In this document: piece by piece, positions 21,817 through 33,908 of the stretch
Layout of the letters: each line of letters starts with the position of its first letter
Position numbering within the stretch: the first letter of the stretch is position 1
From: Albugo candida
Taxonomy: Eukaryota; Oomycota; Peronosporomycetes; Albuginales; Albuginaceae
DNA length: 64,000 bases
Direction: 5' to 3'
Assembly (NCBI GenBank): GCA_905220665.1
Contig: CAJNAR010000171.1
Location: 186,001-250,000 of the forward strand
The notes under the pieces: generated by a model
Seen by the model: only the letters and a program-made list of their open reading frames with translations
Told to the model about the DNA's origin: nothing
Database searches by the model: none
Position numbers and translations under genes: made by a program

Positions 21817-22296
21817 ATGCTCTTGTTACAGTCACATGTCTACGTCGCATTACTTTCTTGCTTTCTCTACATGTATCAAGCTTATTCGGACGACACTTTT
21901 GATCCATGTACAGTTTGGATGGATCGGGTGATAGTGCATGGTGCTGTGTTTTGTGTAGAAGGAACCCCATGTCGTGGTGCTGAGAAAGGCGTCTGTCCTC
22001 AAGAGCAAGAAGGTTTACCATATGGATCCTACTGCGATTTCGTCGATGACTCTTATCAGTGCATTGCTTATAACAAATCGCTTTCCGTGGATTCTTTTTG
22101 CATCGGATCACCTTATGGTAAAAGAGTCGTTGAGGTATTGAACGTCGGATTCTTTTGCGCGAATGAAAGTGTTTGTGGTGGTAACGAAGACGGGAATTGC
22201 CCGATATCACAGCCCGGGCTACAAGAAGATTCTTACTGCGATCGTATTAATGAATTTGGCTCGCTCGGTTGTGTTCCAAACGACTACCAAGGTTGA
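21817..22296 (+). CDS. Secreted cysteine-rich protein with two duplicated modules
   Basis: Single exon, 159 residues. Residues 1-24 are a typical signal peptide (hydrophobic VALLSCFLYMYQAYS). The mature protein has 12 cysteines in two tandem modules sharing the spacing C-x5-C-x7-C-x12-C (VFC...TPC...GVCP...SYCD and FFC...SVC...GNCP...SYCD), each with one more cysteine before and after. No transmembrane or GPI-like tail. Even cysteine number and small size suggest a disulfide-rich apoplastic protein, possibly a protease-inhibitor-like or effector protein; no known family recognised. Begins only 5 bp after the LRR gene stop. Confidence 0.8.
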   Translation: MLLLQSHVYVALLSCFLYMYQAYSDDTFDPCTVWMDRVIVHGAVFCVEGTPCRGAEKGVCPQEQEGLPYGSYCDFVDDSYQCIAYNKSLSVDSFCIGSPYGKRVVEVLNVGFFCANESVCGGNEDGNCPISQPGLQEDSYCDRINEFGSLGCVPNDYQG

Positions 22297-22352
22297 TACC
22301 AATTTAGCGTTTCATACATAAACGTTGATAAACAGCTAACAAAATCATTGCA

Positions 22353-23636
22353 ATGTCTCCTCACACGTATTATGACTTTGCATGGGAAAAAGGTCCTCTT
22401 AAGCTGCATTTCACACCTAACGAAGATGACCTTCCGGTGATCTGTAATATAGACAAGAAGGAGATCGAAACAACGTCTTCATCCCTTCCCCTCGATGCTT
22501 GTATTGGTGATATTTTGATCGCTTATCAGAGTAATACAACGCAAATGTCTTCGTCCATCGCAGTCTTTCGAGACTTTAAGCACGCATTACGGATTCTTCA
22601 GACGAGTAGTTTCCCAATCACATTACGCTTTCGTTCTCGTCGTAATGACGTACCGCCAGCGATTTTAGACGAGTCTATGAGGAACATCAAATCAAATGGA
22701 TTTGTCGAGCAGCTTATTGTGTATACATGGGAGAAATCTCATTCTTCATTGGGTCTATCATTCTCTTACGACCCCTGTTCGCTACATACAGTTATTGTGA
22801 ACATCGATCCATTAAAATTCTCGACGTCAAATGATGGGAATTCCAAGCCAGAGACCGGAGATTTCTTGGTTGCTTTATTACCGCTTGATTCGAAGAATGA
22901 ATGCGAACGTGCGATCCGCACAGATACAATGCATTTTCACGGTGTTGTGAGTTTACTACGCGCAGTGTCCAAGCCGTGTCAGCTAATGTTTGCTCGTTTA
23001 CAAATCAATGATACCACATGCGGAGACGAACAAGAAATCAAAGACATTCGGAACACTTCTCCATGTAGCTTGACGCAGCATACAGCACAAGTAAAATCCT
23101 CGTTTGGTGATACTCGTGAATCGAAACACTCGAGAACGAGGACTGGTGGGCATGAGCGTCAGTGTGATGCACGGAATTCTATACATGCTCTGCATAAGCG
23201 TAAAAGCTTTATGATAAAGGCAGAGTCTAACGGTTCTTTTGATCAAGTACATTCCGATAAAGACAGACAGCCTCTCTCAAATTCCGATAAGGACGAAAGC
23301 AAATACTACGAGTTTCAATTCTCTGGTGGCGAGTTACCCTTCACATTGGAAGATGATGAATCAAGCACTCACACAGGAAATGCAGAAAGCGATCAAGCGT
23401 ATCATGCTTCCATCAAAGGCGTACGTCACGCTTCTGTAACAGTACCATTTTCTGAAGGAGATGTGCTTATTGGAATGGATCGTCAGGATCTTCGGGGTGT
23501 TTCTGTGCAACAAGTTTTGAACCAACTACAGCTAATTCGATCCCCGACGAGACTTGTTTTCTTCAGAAGAGCCAAGAAACGCAATGTGTCCATTACTGCC
23601 GCACTCGCGGACGCCTTCATGCTCTTTCTGATTTGA
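22353..23636 (+). CDS. Protein with up to three degenerate PDZ-like repeats
   Basis: Single exon, 427 residues starting MSPHTYYDFAW. Three segments show the PDZ pattern of a glycine-aspartate turn followed by an alpha-helix and a final strand: GDILIAYQSN...ITLRFRSR, GDFLVALLP...CQLMFARL, and EGDVLIGMDRQDLRGVSVQQ...TRLVFFRR. The segment around residues 230-330 is hydrophilic and probably disordered. PDZ domains bind C-terminal peptides. The repeats are divergent and the first strands are poorly conserved, so the assignment is moderate. Convergent with the SKI2 gene. Confidence 0.6.
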   Translation: MSPHTYYDFAWEKGPLKLHFTPNEDDLPVICNIDKKEIETTSSSLPLDACIGDILIAYQSNTTQMSSSIAVFRDFKHALRILQTSSFPITLRFRSRRNDVPPAILDESMRNIKSNGFVEQLIVYTWEKSHSSLGLSFSYDPCSLHTVIVNIDPLKFSTSNDGNSKPETGDFLVALLPLDSKNECERAIRTDTMHFHGVVSLLRAVSKPCQLMFARLQINDTTCGDEQEIKDIRNTSPCSLTQHTAQVKSSFGDTRESKHSRTRTGGHERQCDARNSIHALHKRKSFMIKAESNGSFDQVHSDKDRQPLSNSDKDESKYYEFQFSGGELPFTLEDDESSTHTGNAESDQAYHASIKGVRHASVTVPFSEGDVLIGMDRQDLRGVSVQQVLNQLQLIRSPTRLVFFRRAKKRNVSITAALADAFMLFLI

Positions 23637-23717
23637 TGAGCTGTGTGTGAAGCGAGAAAGGATAAGGCTTATAGAGGCAAATTCCAGTTCCAAGGTATGT
23701 GTATTGTTGTATAGCTC

Positions 23718-26700
23718 TCAGATGTAAAGACTCGCCGCAAATACGACATCTCGCTTGATTGTTTCCGAGGCGATTTCCATTTTCCGATACAAAATAGGAT
23801 CACCGATGATACGTGCTGCATTTCGTACCTTTCGGCACAGCTCTTGGAGACGTGTGATGCACCGCACGATGGATCCTTCAGCAATATCTGTGAGCTCACA
23901 AATCGACTTGAAAGGCATTCCACGAGACCATTCATATACAACTTCGACGAGTCCAAAATTGAGCGAGTTCTCGTAAGCATTTTTTCGATCGATTACGACC
24001 TGTTGCTCCAGCTGAATCACATCCAGTGAATCGGCGATTAGCTCCATTTGTTCTCGTGCATTTTCGAGTCGCTCAGTGAGCATTGGCGTATGCTGTGATT
24101 TCTCCTGGAAAATCAGTGCTGATAAAACTGCGACAATTTCTTCGGGCTCCAAGTCGGCTAATACATTCTCAAAGATCATCTCTGTCAGTTGCAGCTCATC
24201 ACAGCTGCTGATTTCGCAGGCGACACGGCCTTTGAGCTGTACGACCAAGTCAGCCGATAAATAACCAAGACGTTTGAGGACTCGTAAGCGTTGTTGGAAA
24301 TCGGGGAAGAGCGATAATGAGTCGCTAGATAGCATCAATTTGAGCTGGGCGGATGCTCGCTCAATTGTTCCAATTTTCCTGATGACTTGGAGCGCTTGGG
24401 CTTGACGTGTCGCCTGCAATTTCTCTGCATTTGAAGTCGCCTCCCGACAATATACAGTCAATGGATGCGTCTCAATATGGTGATCCGATTGCTTCCAACG
24501 CGCGTGAATGCTTGCTACTTCCAAATCATTGCATCCCAGATCTCGTAAAGGGTCCAAAAAGGGTGGAGTATTGCCAGCATCATCGAATGTGTTCCCCTTT
24601 GAATGCCATTCTTTAAGGAATTCGATGCAGGCTCCGAGTTCTCTCGCTAATGACGACGCAGTCAGAGACCGGAAGTCGATGTCTGCCGCAGTAGTGGGAG
24701 TCAGAATGCTCACACATGTTGCAGGGACACTGAGAATTGCGTATTTGAAACCCATTATTCTCCCAATAACATTAGATTCCAGCGGCTTTGACGGTGCTAC
24801 TGCCTTGGACCCTCTCATCATCGAGGACAGATTCTCATCCATACTGCTTCGTTTTTTTCCTTGTGTCGCTGAAGATCGAATTGCTTCTTGATGGTCTGTC
24901 TGTGGGATCTCATATTCCTCCGAACAAAGGCATAGAATCGTCAACAGTAATCTGTTCAAAGTACCATCGTCGCCATCGATGGAGATTTCAGCGCCTTCTT
25001 CCGCATTCAGAATCAAAGCCGCATGGTGTGGTGGAAGACCTCGCACGTTGATCGAGACAACTCTTCCTCTACAAAAGGCAGAGCGTACGATTCGAGAGTC
25101 TTTGCTCACCAGTAAGATATCCAACAGCTCCTTTTCAACCTCTTCTTTGCGACACTGAAGCTCGTGAAGATTCTTGAGATCTTCTAGAGTCCCTGATTTC
25201 TTCAAATCCTCGAAATCTTTCTCAAACTTTCCAAGAAGATGATGTTTTCTGTGTTGAAGCTTTTGTATCTTCAGTGGTATCTCTTGATTCGCCAAGTGCT
25301 TTTGCGTCCGAAATTCCGAAAATGAACGCTTCATCATGTCTTCCACAGTCAAAACCTCCACACGAAGCAAGCTCAAGATCATATTGTACGTCAATCGGAA
25401 TTGGCTTGTCAATCGCAAGGCACTTCCAGTCAGCATTGACTGGAGACAACTGAGGTCAGGAAGGTTGGCTTCTTGCCAGCATGGAATGATCACGGTTCCC
25501 ACGGTATCCAAACCGCGCCGACCTGCACGACCAGCCATTTGTGTGTACTCTCCAGGTAAAAGCTCACGATACACTTTCCCATCATGCTTGTAAAGTCCAT
25601 TGAATACCACTGTTCGAGCCGGCATGTTCACGCCCATTGCAAATGTTTCCGTAGCAAAAAGGACCCGCACTAACCCGCGTGCAAATAGAATTTCCACAAG
25701 CTCTTTCAGTATTGGAAGTAGTCCACCGTGATGGATACCGATGCCGCGTTGGAGCATACTCTTTATATTCAGTACCTGTGGCAGTTCTCGATCGGAACCT
25801 TGTAGTCTTTGCTTGATGGAGTGTTCCAGAAATACGTGAATTTGAGATCTTTCGGTGCTGTTTGCGCAAAAATCAAAATTTCTCAATTTCTCGGCGCTTT
25901 CTTGGCATACGCGTTTGCTGAATGCGAAAATGACGGCAGGTAGCAAGGACTTTGTCTGTAGAACATTAATAAATTTGGTCCAATCGCTATGATCGCCACT
26001 GGATGCTCGCGTGGAATGTCCGGATCGAGAAGGTTGGATAGCACGCGTCGATCGCTTTCCATCGTGGCGTTTTTTATCATTGGGAATCTCACCGCGTAGT
26101 AGCGCCTGTGCGGCTTTGTATTCCTTCAGAATAAAACCTTCGGTGACGTTCTCTCCATCCAATATTCTGTGAAACTTTTTATTTGTGTAGATGTGATGCT
26201 GTAAAGGAATGGGTCGATGCAACGTCGAGACAACATGGATTTTTTTCTGCTTGATCCGGCCTATCCAGTCGGAAAATTCCAAGTGATTGGGTGTGGTGGC
26301 CGACAAGAAGACCATCCCGATATGATGCGGGAGCATGATGATAACTTCTTCCCACACAGCTCCACGTTCAGAGTCATTGATATAATGTATCTCATCGAAA
26401 ATAACCCACTCGATATCTCGAATCATATCGGCGCCAAGATAGAGCATGGACCGTAAGATTTCTGTGGTCATTATCAAACAGCTCGCTTCCGGATTGATTG
26501 ATACATCACCGGTGATCAAGCCAACCTGATCCACACCAAATTTGTCTCGAAAGTCTCGATACTTTTGGTTCGACAATGCTTTGATCGGTGATGTGTATAC
26601 TGATCGAGTCATATGCTTTTGTGACAATGCAATCGCGTATTCAGCAATGACGGTTTTTCCAGCTGATGTATGTGCTGCTACGAATACGTTCTCGTGATTT

Positions 26701-28019
26701 TCCAAGTGTATAACGGAGCGTTTCTGAAATGTATCCAGCTCAAAGGGATAGCTAATTGCAGGCCGCGAAATCTTGCTGTGAAAATTGGAAACACTCACAT
26801 CAGAAAGAACAGCCCAATCTATCGTCTGAGTTCGCTTCTGATCTTGTGAGAGTTGAAGCATGCTTCCAGGCGACAATAGATCTGCCAGATCTTCGTCTTC
26901 TATTCCATTCTCAGCTTGTTCTTCTACCTCCAAACGTTGTTCTTTTGTTTGTGAGTTGGTATCAGGAATTGTTGGAGACCCAATTTCTTCTTGCTCGACT
27001 TCGTCTTCCTCGTCTGTATCGAGAAGATCCGCTAGTCTAACGGTTGTCGTCAATTGATTTGGTGAATTATTGGCAGCAGATTTCCGTCCTTGTATGATGT
27101 CTCTATGTTTCTTCTGATTGACTCTTTGATACAAGCTCTCCAGACGACACGAGTCGGATGCGATCTCCTTGTATGGACCCAGCACTTTGTCATCATTCTT
27201 GGCGACACCAACCACAATTTTCTCCTCAATCCCACCAAACTTAGAGCTCTCTTCTTCACCAGCACCTTCTTTCGGCTGTTTCATTGTCAAAAGCTCTGAC
27301 ACATCTTCAAAAGTCAAACAATCTGGAAGCCCTGGAGCGTTTATTATGAGACTTTTCATGCTTTCCTGTAGCCCATACTCATCGATTTTTATACCCAAAG
27401 CAATAGCATCCAACTCTCCCTGAAGCTTCTCATCAACAATTTCATCAACTTTCTTCATTTTTGCAGAGATATTCTGTCCATTTTGTCCTCGAGTATACTT
27501 TTCGACAAGTGCAGCTCTTGATGTACAATTGGATGTAAATTGATTGGAATTCTCCACAGGCTTTAACATTCGATACTCATACTGGAGATTGAGTGGATTT
27601 TCAATCAAGTGAGAAACACAAGGACGCAGACCCATTGTGGATCTCGGTATAGGTAGCTGTGGCAGTGTGCGTGAGGTAGGCAATGTCGGGCAATTAATAT
27701 CGTCTATTGAGGCGAACAGAAACATATTTTGTTTCGTCTCACACTCCATTGGATGCATTTCATGAGCAATAACGTGCTTTAGTGCATCATTTAAAAGCTC
27801 AGGACGATGAATTTCCGACTCGGAGTGTGGAATAGTTGCTAGTTCGAAATTGGACGCTGTTTTCTCTTGATGTTGTGTTACTGAGTAACATTGTTCTGCA
27901 GAAACGGATGACGTTGAGATCAATCGCTTAGTCTGTTGTGAAGTAATTGGTATGCTTTCGATTTCGGAAGAGCTTTTCAACTGGCGCAAAAGCTCATCGA
28001 TTCCATTGATCGAAGACAT
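23718..28019 (-). CDS. SKI2: SKI2-type RNA helicase of the cytoplasmic exosome cofactor
   Basis: SKI2 (SKIV2L) unwinds mRNA for 3'-5' decay by the exosome in the Ski complex. Single exon, 1433 residues from ATG 28019. The N-terminal 400 residues are poorly conserved; the Ski2-typical entry motif SYPFELDTFQK precedes motif I AAHTSAGKT (about 443), Q-rich motif SPIKALSNQK, DEIH box FDEIHYIND (about 540), LSATTPN, FSKRVCQESAEKL, and motif VI QMAGRAGRRGLD (about 823). The C-terminal third holds an arch/insertion and a DSHCT-type domain. The sequence immediately upstream of the helicase core favours SKI2 over MTR4. The catalytic residues are all present. Confidence 0.93.
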   Translation of the reverse strand: MSSINGIDELLRQLKSSSEIESIPITSQQTKRLISTSSVSAEQCYSVTQHQEKTASNFELATIPHSESEIHRPELLNDALKHVIAHEMHPMECETKQNMFLFASIDDINCPTLPTSRTLPQLPIPRSTMGLRPCVSHLIENPLNLQYEYRMLKPVENSNQFTSNCTSRAALVEKYTRGQNGQNISAKMKKVDEIVDEKLQGELDAIALGIKIDEYGLQESMKSLIINAPGLPDCLTFEDVSELLTMKQPKEGAGEEESSKFGGIEEKIVVGVAKNDDKVLGPYKEIASDSCRLESLYQRVNQKKHRDIIQGRKSAANNSPNQLTTTVRLADLLDTDEEDEVEQEEIGSPTIPDTNSQTKEQRLEVEEQAENGIEDEDLADLLSPGSMLQLSQDQKRTQTIDWAVLSDVSVSNFHSKISRPAISYPFELDTFQKRSVIHLENHENVFVAAHTSAGKTVIAEYAIALSQKHMTRSVYTSPIKALSNQKYRDFRDKFGVDQVGLITGDVSINPEASCLIMTTEILRSMLYLGADMIRDIEWVIFDEIHYINDSERGAVWEEVIIMLPHHIGMVFLSATTPNHLEFSDWIGRIKQKKIHVVSTLHRPIPLQHHIYTNKKFHRILDGENVTEGFILKEYKAAQALLRGEIPNDKKRHDGKRSTRAIQPSRSGHSTRASSGDHSDWTKFINVLQTKSLLPAVIFAFSKRVCQESAEKLRNFDFCANSTERSQIHVFLEHSIKQRLQGSDRELPQVLNIKSMLQRGIGIHHGGLLPILKELVEILFARGLVRVLFATETFAMGVNMPARTVVFNGLYKHDGKVYRELLPGEYTQMAGRAGRRGLDTVGTVIIPCWQEANLPDLSCLQSMLTGSALRLTSQFRLTYNMILSLLRVEVLTVEDMMKRSFSEFRTQKHLANQEIPLKIQKLQHRKHHLLGKFEKDFEDLKKSGTLEDLKNLHELQCRKEEVEKELLDILLVSKDSRIVRSAFCRGRVVSINVRGLPPHHAALILNAEEGAEISIDGDDGTLNRLLLTILCLCSEEYEIPQTDHQEAIRSSATQGKKRSSMDENLSSMMRGSKAVAPSKPLESNVIGRIMGFKYAILSVPATCVSILTPTTAADIDFRSLTASSLARELGACIEFLKEWHSKGNTFDDAGNTPPFLDPLRDLGCNDLEVASIHARWKQSDHHIETHPLTVYCREATSNAEKLQATRQAQALQVIRKIGTIERASAQLKLMLSSDSLSLFPDFQQRLRVLKRLGYLSADLVVQLKGRVACEISSCDELQLTEMIFENVLADLEPEEIVAVLSALIFQEKSQHTPMLTERLENAREQMELIADSLDVIQLEQQVVIDRKNAYENSLNFGLVEVVYEWSRGMPFKSICELTDIAEGSIVRCITRLQELCRKVRNAARIIGDPILYRKMEIASETIKRDVVFAASLYI

Positions 28020-28138
28020 TGTTCAATTCAATGAATTGGTGGATAATTGTAAACTCGGAAGCTATAGGTGCTCATTTATGAGAGCGTAGAATGCGTTAAA
28101 AAAGTTTAAAAATGTGTGCTTTGTCACTCTATTTGTTC

Positions 28139-28594
28139 TTATGTATGTGTCAATCTCCTCGTAGGCGTACTACTGACATTGAGTGCCGTCAAATTCGCCA
28201 TCAAAACTTTTACTTCATCGATAACCTTCAGTTTGTAGCACGTGTCTTCAAATTCCGAGGCCAGCAAAAACAAATTGAAGCGTTTGAACGATGGTAGCAA
28301 CAAACTGCAATTCGGTAGTTGAGTGTTTTTCAACGCACCAATACCTTCGTGGCAAGCTGGAGTCGAACACATCTTCTTCGTTTCTTCCGCGGTCGGGATG
28401 GTGGTCGCTCTGCGTACGTCGTAACCAGTCACATACCCACATGCTGTGAGTGAAGATCTATGCCATGGAGAAAACGCAAGTCGCATGTAAGAAACAAGAT
28501 TGTCCACAAAACTACAACGAAATTCTTGAGGTTGCTCAGCAGCCAGTACGAGATGGGAAACCATATAGATTCCGGGGATGGTTGGCAGCTGCAT
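28139..28594 (-). CDS. Elicitin-like secreted protein
   Basis: Single exon, 151 residues. A moderately hydrophobic N-terminus (GIYMVSHLVLAA) may be a signal peptide. Six cysteines follow with the elicitin spacing C-x24-C-x23-C-x4-C-x14-C-x22-C, close to the canonical x23/x23/x4/x14/x23. Diagnostic segments are MCSTPACHEG and LPNCSLLLPS, then a cysteine closing the last helix. Elicitins are oomycete-specific sterol/lipid carriers that trigger plant defence; sterol scavenging matters because many oomycetes cannot make sterols. The short tail lacks the Ser/Thr-rich extension and GPI signal of many ELL proteins. It lies immediately downstream of SKI2 on the same strand. Confidence 0.85.
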   Translation of the reverse strand: MQLPTIPGIYMVSHLVLAAEQPQEFRCSFVDNLVSYMRLAFSPWHRSSLTACGYVTGYDVRRATTIPTAEETKKMCSTPACHEGIGALKNTQLPNCSLLLPSFKRFNLFLLASEFEDTCYKLKVIDEVKVLMANLTALNVSSTPTRRLTHT

Positions 28595-28833
28595 CGTACT
28601 CCTGACAATTTCAAAGTAGAGCCACCAGGAGATTAGATTTTGTCGTTGATTCGCAAGATGTCGTGATGTCGTGACATTTTATAGTTACGAATGGGCGGCG
28701 TGGATTAAGACATTAAGAAAGTGATTCAGTCCGATATTATAGTATAGCAATGGGTTGTTATCAACAAATGCATCAAGTTTAAGACGCAAACAGTTTATAA
28801 CTTATGACTACTTACGCCTTGCTATAAAATCGC

Positions 28834-30020
28834 TTACGCGTGAATCACAGCATTCTTGTTCAATTCCGACTCGAGTAAATGGAGTGCGCTATACAAAGGA
28901 ATTCAAAACCAAAGACATACGAGAAGCGACGCGTGAAACAGCGGAAAAGTGTATGCGACGACGATGATCACGTACATCTTGAATGAGCTTGGAACGGGCC
29001 AGAATTTATTATTCATCTTCCTCGCAACCACATGCAACTGGGTCAGTCGAGGCTTTTCCGTAACGAATGCTCTAGATTCTTGTGCGATTTCCAAAGCAGT
29101 GGTGAATGAGAAAGTTAATCTGTTCCAATCTCGCTCATCCATAGATCCATTTTTCAACGATGAAGCAGAGACTTTAGATAAATTGTCGAGAATACCAGCA
29201 AGAAATAATCTGCGAGCGGACTGATTCGGAACCTGTAGTCGCTGTGCCATCTCATACAAAGAGTAAAGCGATTGCGAGACTTCAGCCGGGCCTTGATGAG
29301 CTGTATCCACACATTCGCTCAACACTTTTGGCTTTTGTTCATCCAATCCAGCTTCTTCTTGGGCATCTGCTAGACTCAAAAGAACTGCCTTGACTTTACT
29401 CTGTGTCTCCACTTGCTTTTTTGATTTTGTACCCAACAGCTGCAGGAGGTCTTGAGTTTGATTTTGCTTTTGCTTTGAAAAATTTGACGATACATTTGTA
29501 GATGTGTTGCCTAAAACAAGAGCCTGATTACAGGTCACAACTTATTGAGCTTACCACAACAAATATGACCACTATTCCTTACAGATGCGCCACTTCCCTC
29601 CGCATTTGATGTAATTTGCTTTGATCTTAATACCTTTGATTCTTCGACGTCATTATCCTACAATATGCGCTCTATACTCATAGCATACGGATCATAGGGA
29701 GAACCTAATTCTACCTTACAAGACTTCTTTGCTTCGTCATGTGACGAGCGCGTAATTCGGTCGACTAATTGATGTGAAAGCTGACTTACACTTGATTCAA
29801 TCACTTTTGTAACTGCTTCATCCTGATTCGCATCATCGCTCTTGAAATATCGACTTTTAATATTTTCCAACTCCCTTATACGCTCCCACGTTCCTATCGA
29901 TGCTCGCAACTGCTTCTCTAATGTCCGCCATTCTTCCAGTAAAACATTTTCATAATGCTCTTTGAATTAATCCTTTGTAATCGCTAGTGATCCTATCAAA
30001 CGTTCAACGAGTGCTTCCAT
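28834..30020 (-). CDS. Unrecognised hydrophilic protein, five exons
   Basis: Exons 30020-30002, 29959-29715, 29657-29583, 29523-28976 and 28888-28834; 313 residues, total divisible by three. Without splicing, the frame carries in-frame stops (around 29969 and 29660); both fall in introns of 42 and 57 bp whose lengths are multiples of three. The N-terminus is coiled-coil-like (LLEEWRTLEKQL), the middle low-complexity (Asn/Ser/Gln-rich), and the C-terminal half helical (EVSQSLYSLYEMAQRL; FKIALHLLESELNK). No domain recognised. The last intron (87 bp) has a good GTACGT donor. The first exon, seven codons, is the least certain part. Confidence 0.6.
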
Positions 30021-30171
30021 AAACGCACGTCTGGCTGATGTGCCGATGAACGTTTTCGTTGCGTGAGCCCTGGTGTTAGGTGAAACTTAACTGTCGTTCG
30101 CTAATATAAGAAGAAAAGAGTGCAATCGCACGAAATCGCTAAAACGTGCAAAGAGATATGTTCGAGAAGCA

Positions 30172-31729
<1,558 letters not shown>

Positions 31730-31819
31730 AGTATCACGATAAGAGGAAGCAAAAGCGACCAGAGCTATATTCCAAGTTTAGAAGTATGTAACGACTCTGG
31801 CAATGTGAATATGCCTTGG

Positions 31820-33908
31820 TTACCACTCGGAAAAATTGCCAAATCCTCCAGTGTTCTTAGTCTTTCTTTTCTTGCTTTTCTGTTCCACGATCGATGGGGC
31901 TTTCACCACGTTACATTCAGCTTGCGGTTGATGCTCAGTCTTTGATTTTGCGGTGATCGTCTTCTTCATTTCATTGCTACCTTTTTTCTTTACTGCAACA
32001 CTTTGCAAGTATTTTCCAACTACTTGTTCCACGCATTGCTTTGATTGCTTGTGTTGTCCCTGGGTGGAGAGGATTTGTTCAAAATTGTCACCGGCCTCAC
32101 TGGAGTCTACAGCGACCCAATTTTCGCCAAGTTTGACAACGGAAGCGGAAAACGTTTTTTCCTTGCCAGCATTAAGCCTTTTTTCGCGTGCATCTACCAC
32201 CGCGTCCCGACCATTAGCAAGTGCGTCTTCATAAAACCGGAAAGGATTCGTGAAAACATGGGCACGTTTGATTTTAATATCCTCCATCGGTCGATGATCT
32301 GCCGGTTGTGTTACAACTTTCTCAATTCTATCCAATGTTGCAAAACCTCCAACAACATGACCAAAAACTGAGTGTTTTTTATCCAAGTGGGGACATGGAC
32401 GAAATGTGATGAAAAACTGGGAACGATTTGTGTCTGGGCCCGAATTCGCCATACTGATGATTCCACGGGCATCATGTGACTACAGTAAAAGTAATGATAT
32501 TATGAGATTTGCTCATATTTTTTTTGATTTTTGGCGTCAGCGCTTACCAGTCGACTATCAATCTCATTGGAGAATGGTTTTTTCCAGATAGACTCTCCGC
32601 CAGTGCCTGTTCCTGTTGGATCGCCACCTTGCATCATAAAGCCAGGAATAACGCGATGGAACAATACACCGTTATAATAGTCTGCTTCACACAAGCTCAT
32701 AAAATTGTCGGCAACGCGTGGAACGAAATCGCAGTGTATCTCCATGTTAATATCTCCAAAATTAGTTTCAAGTCGAACAAATCCTTTTTCTTTCATTCTT
32801 CGTACAGCGTGCCATCGCATATCTAGTCTCTCTTGACCCGATATCTGTGCAGGTTTATTCTCCGTGATTGGAGCCAAGATACTGGAAGTGAATGAGCGTG
32901 ACACAGTTCCTGTTGTGAATTTTGAATAGCGTAGCGTTTCAGGTTTAGGTACGCATTCTGCTTTGATTTCAGCCACGTCTGTTGATAATTGTGGAGCTTT
33001 TTGAGGCGAGTGATCCTTTAATTCTTCTTCTGCCAATTTTTCGTTTCGCTGCTTCAAATCATTTTCCATAATCTTCTTCTCTAAGCGTTTTGCTTCCAAC
33101 TAAAGCCAAACTCATTTAAACTCATCGTAATCGCATCAAGAACCATCTCACCTCTTGGAAGATCCGATCCGTTGCTGCATTGGTATTGATATTCTTGAGT
33201 CCGGGCCCAACCTCACCTTGCGTTAGCAGCCTGCTTTGAGCCTGAGCAGACTGACGCAAGTGTTGAAAGTTGACGATTTCACGATTGGTAAAGTTTTGCG
33301 GGTCCTGTAGTATTATAACATCTCTCCTTTTAAAGGGTTCTCCGGTTAATAGATCTTTCAAGTTCTTCGGCTTCAAATTGAGCTCATCGATGGCGTCTTG
33401 ACTATAAACGTTCCCAGAGACGGCAATCGCCGTGATTTTCGTGTGATCGGTGAAAACTTTGTATGTCACCGGACAAAAGTACTCTCCTTTGTCGTTTTTG
33501 TAGAATTTCAAACGAATCAGATCCTTCAAGGTCAATGGCTCACCAGTGACTGGATTCTACACAAATCATTGAGCGAACGCCCGTGTTGTCGTACAAGGAG
33601 CTTCACGATACTGCTTACTTCTTACAGTTTCATATGATTTCAGGTAAGGTACAATTGCTTCTAAATCGAATAAATGGCCCTCCCTTGTACAAACAGGCGT
33701 TTGAAAAGGACGGAGAGTTATGGCACAATGATCGAACGGTAAACCTGCATGGAAAGACGCAATGAGCGAAAGAAGTACATTGCATAAGAGGATTATGATT
33801 TATACGTTTATAAGCTCGTCTTTGTTCGGTTTTCTTTCCCCCGTAGAGATACTTGTGCTCTGTTTGAGTGATGAAAAGTCGATCTTTGCTGTGCTGTTTC
33901 TTCCCCAT
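31820..33908 (-). CDS. PPIL2: PPIL2-type U-box/cyclophilin peptidyl-prolyl isomerase, five exons
   Basis: Spliceosome-associated cyclophilin carrying a U-box. Exons 33908-33806, 33744-33626, 33556-33152, 33099-32548, 32479-31820; 612 residues. The N-terminus [18 protein letters not shown] and GGKK match PPIL2; intron 1 joins RAYKR to [18 protein letters not shown], the U-box (about 35-105). The cyclophilin domain covers about 312-465 ([36 protein letters not shown]). The C-terminus GFGNFSEW matches the family end motif. In many PPIL2 proteins the cyclophilin active site is degenerate, so isomerase activity is not assured. Shares a 67-bp divergent promoter region with PEX10. Confidence 0.95.

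Noticed and set aside
29650..30000. Possible pseudogene because of in-frame stops
   Set aside because: Both stops fall in GT-AG introns of acceptable length that keep phase, and all five exons sum to a multiple of three.
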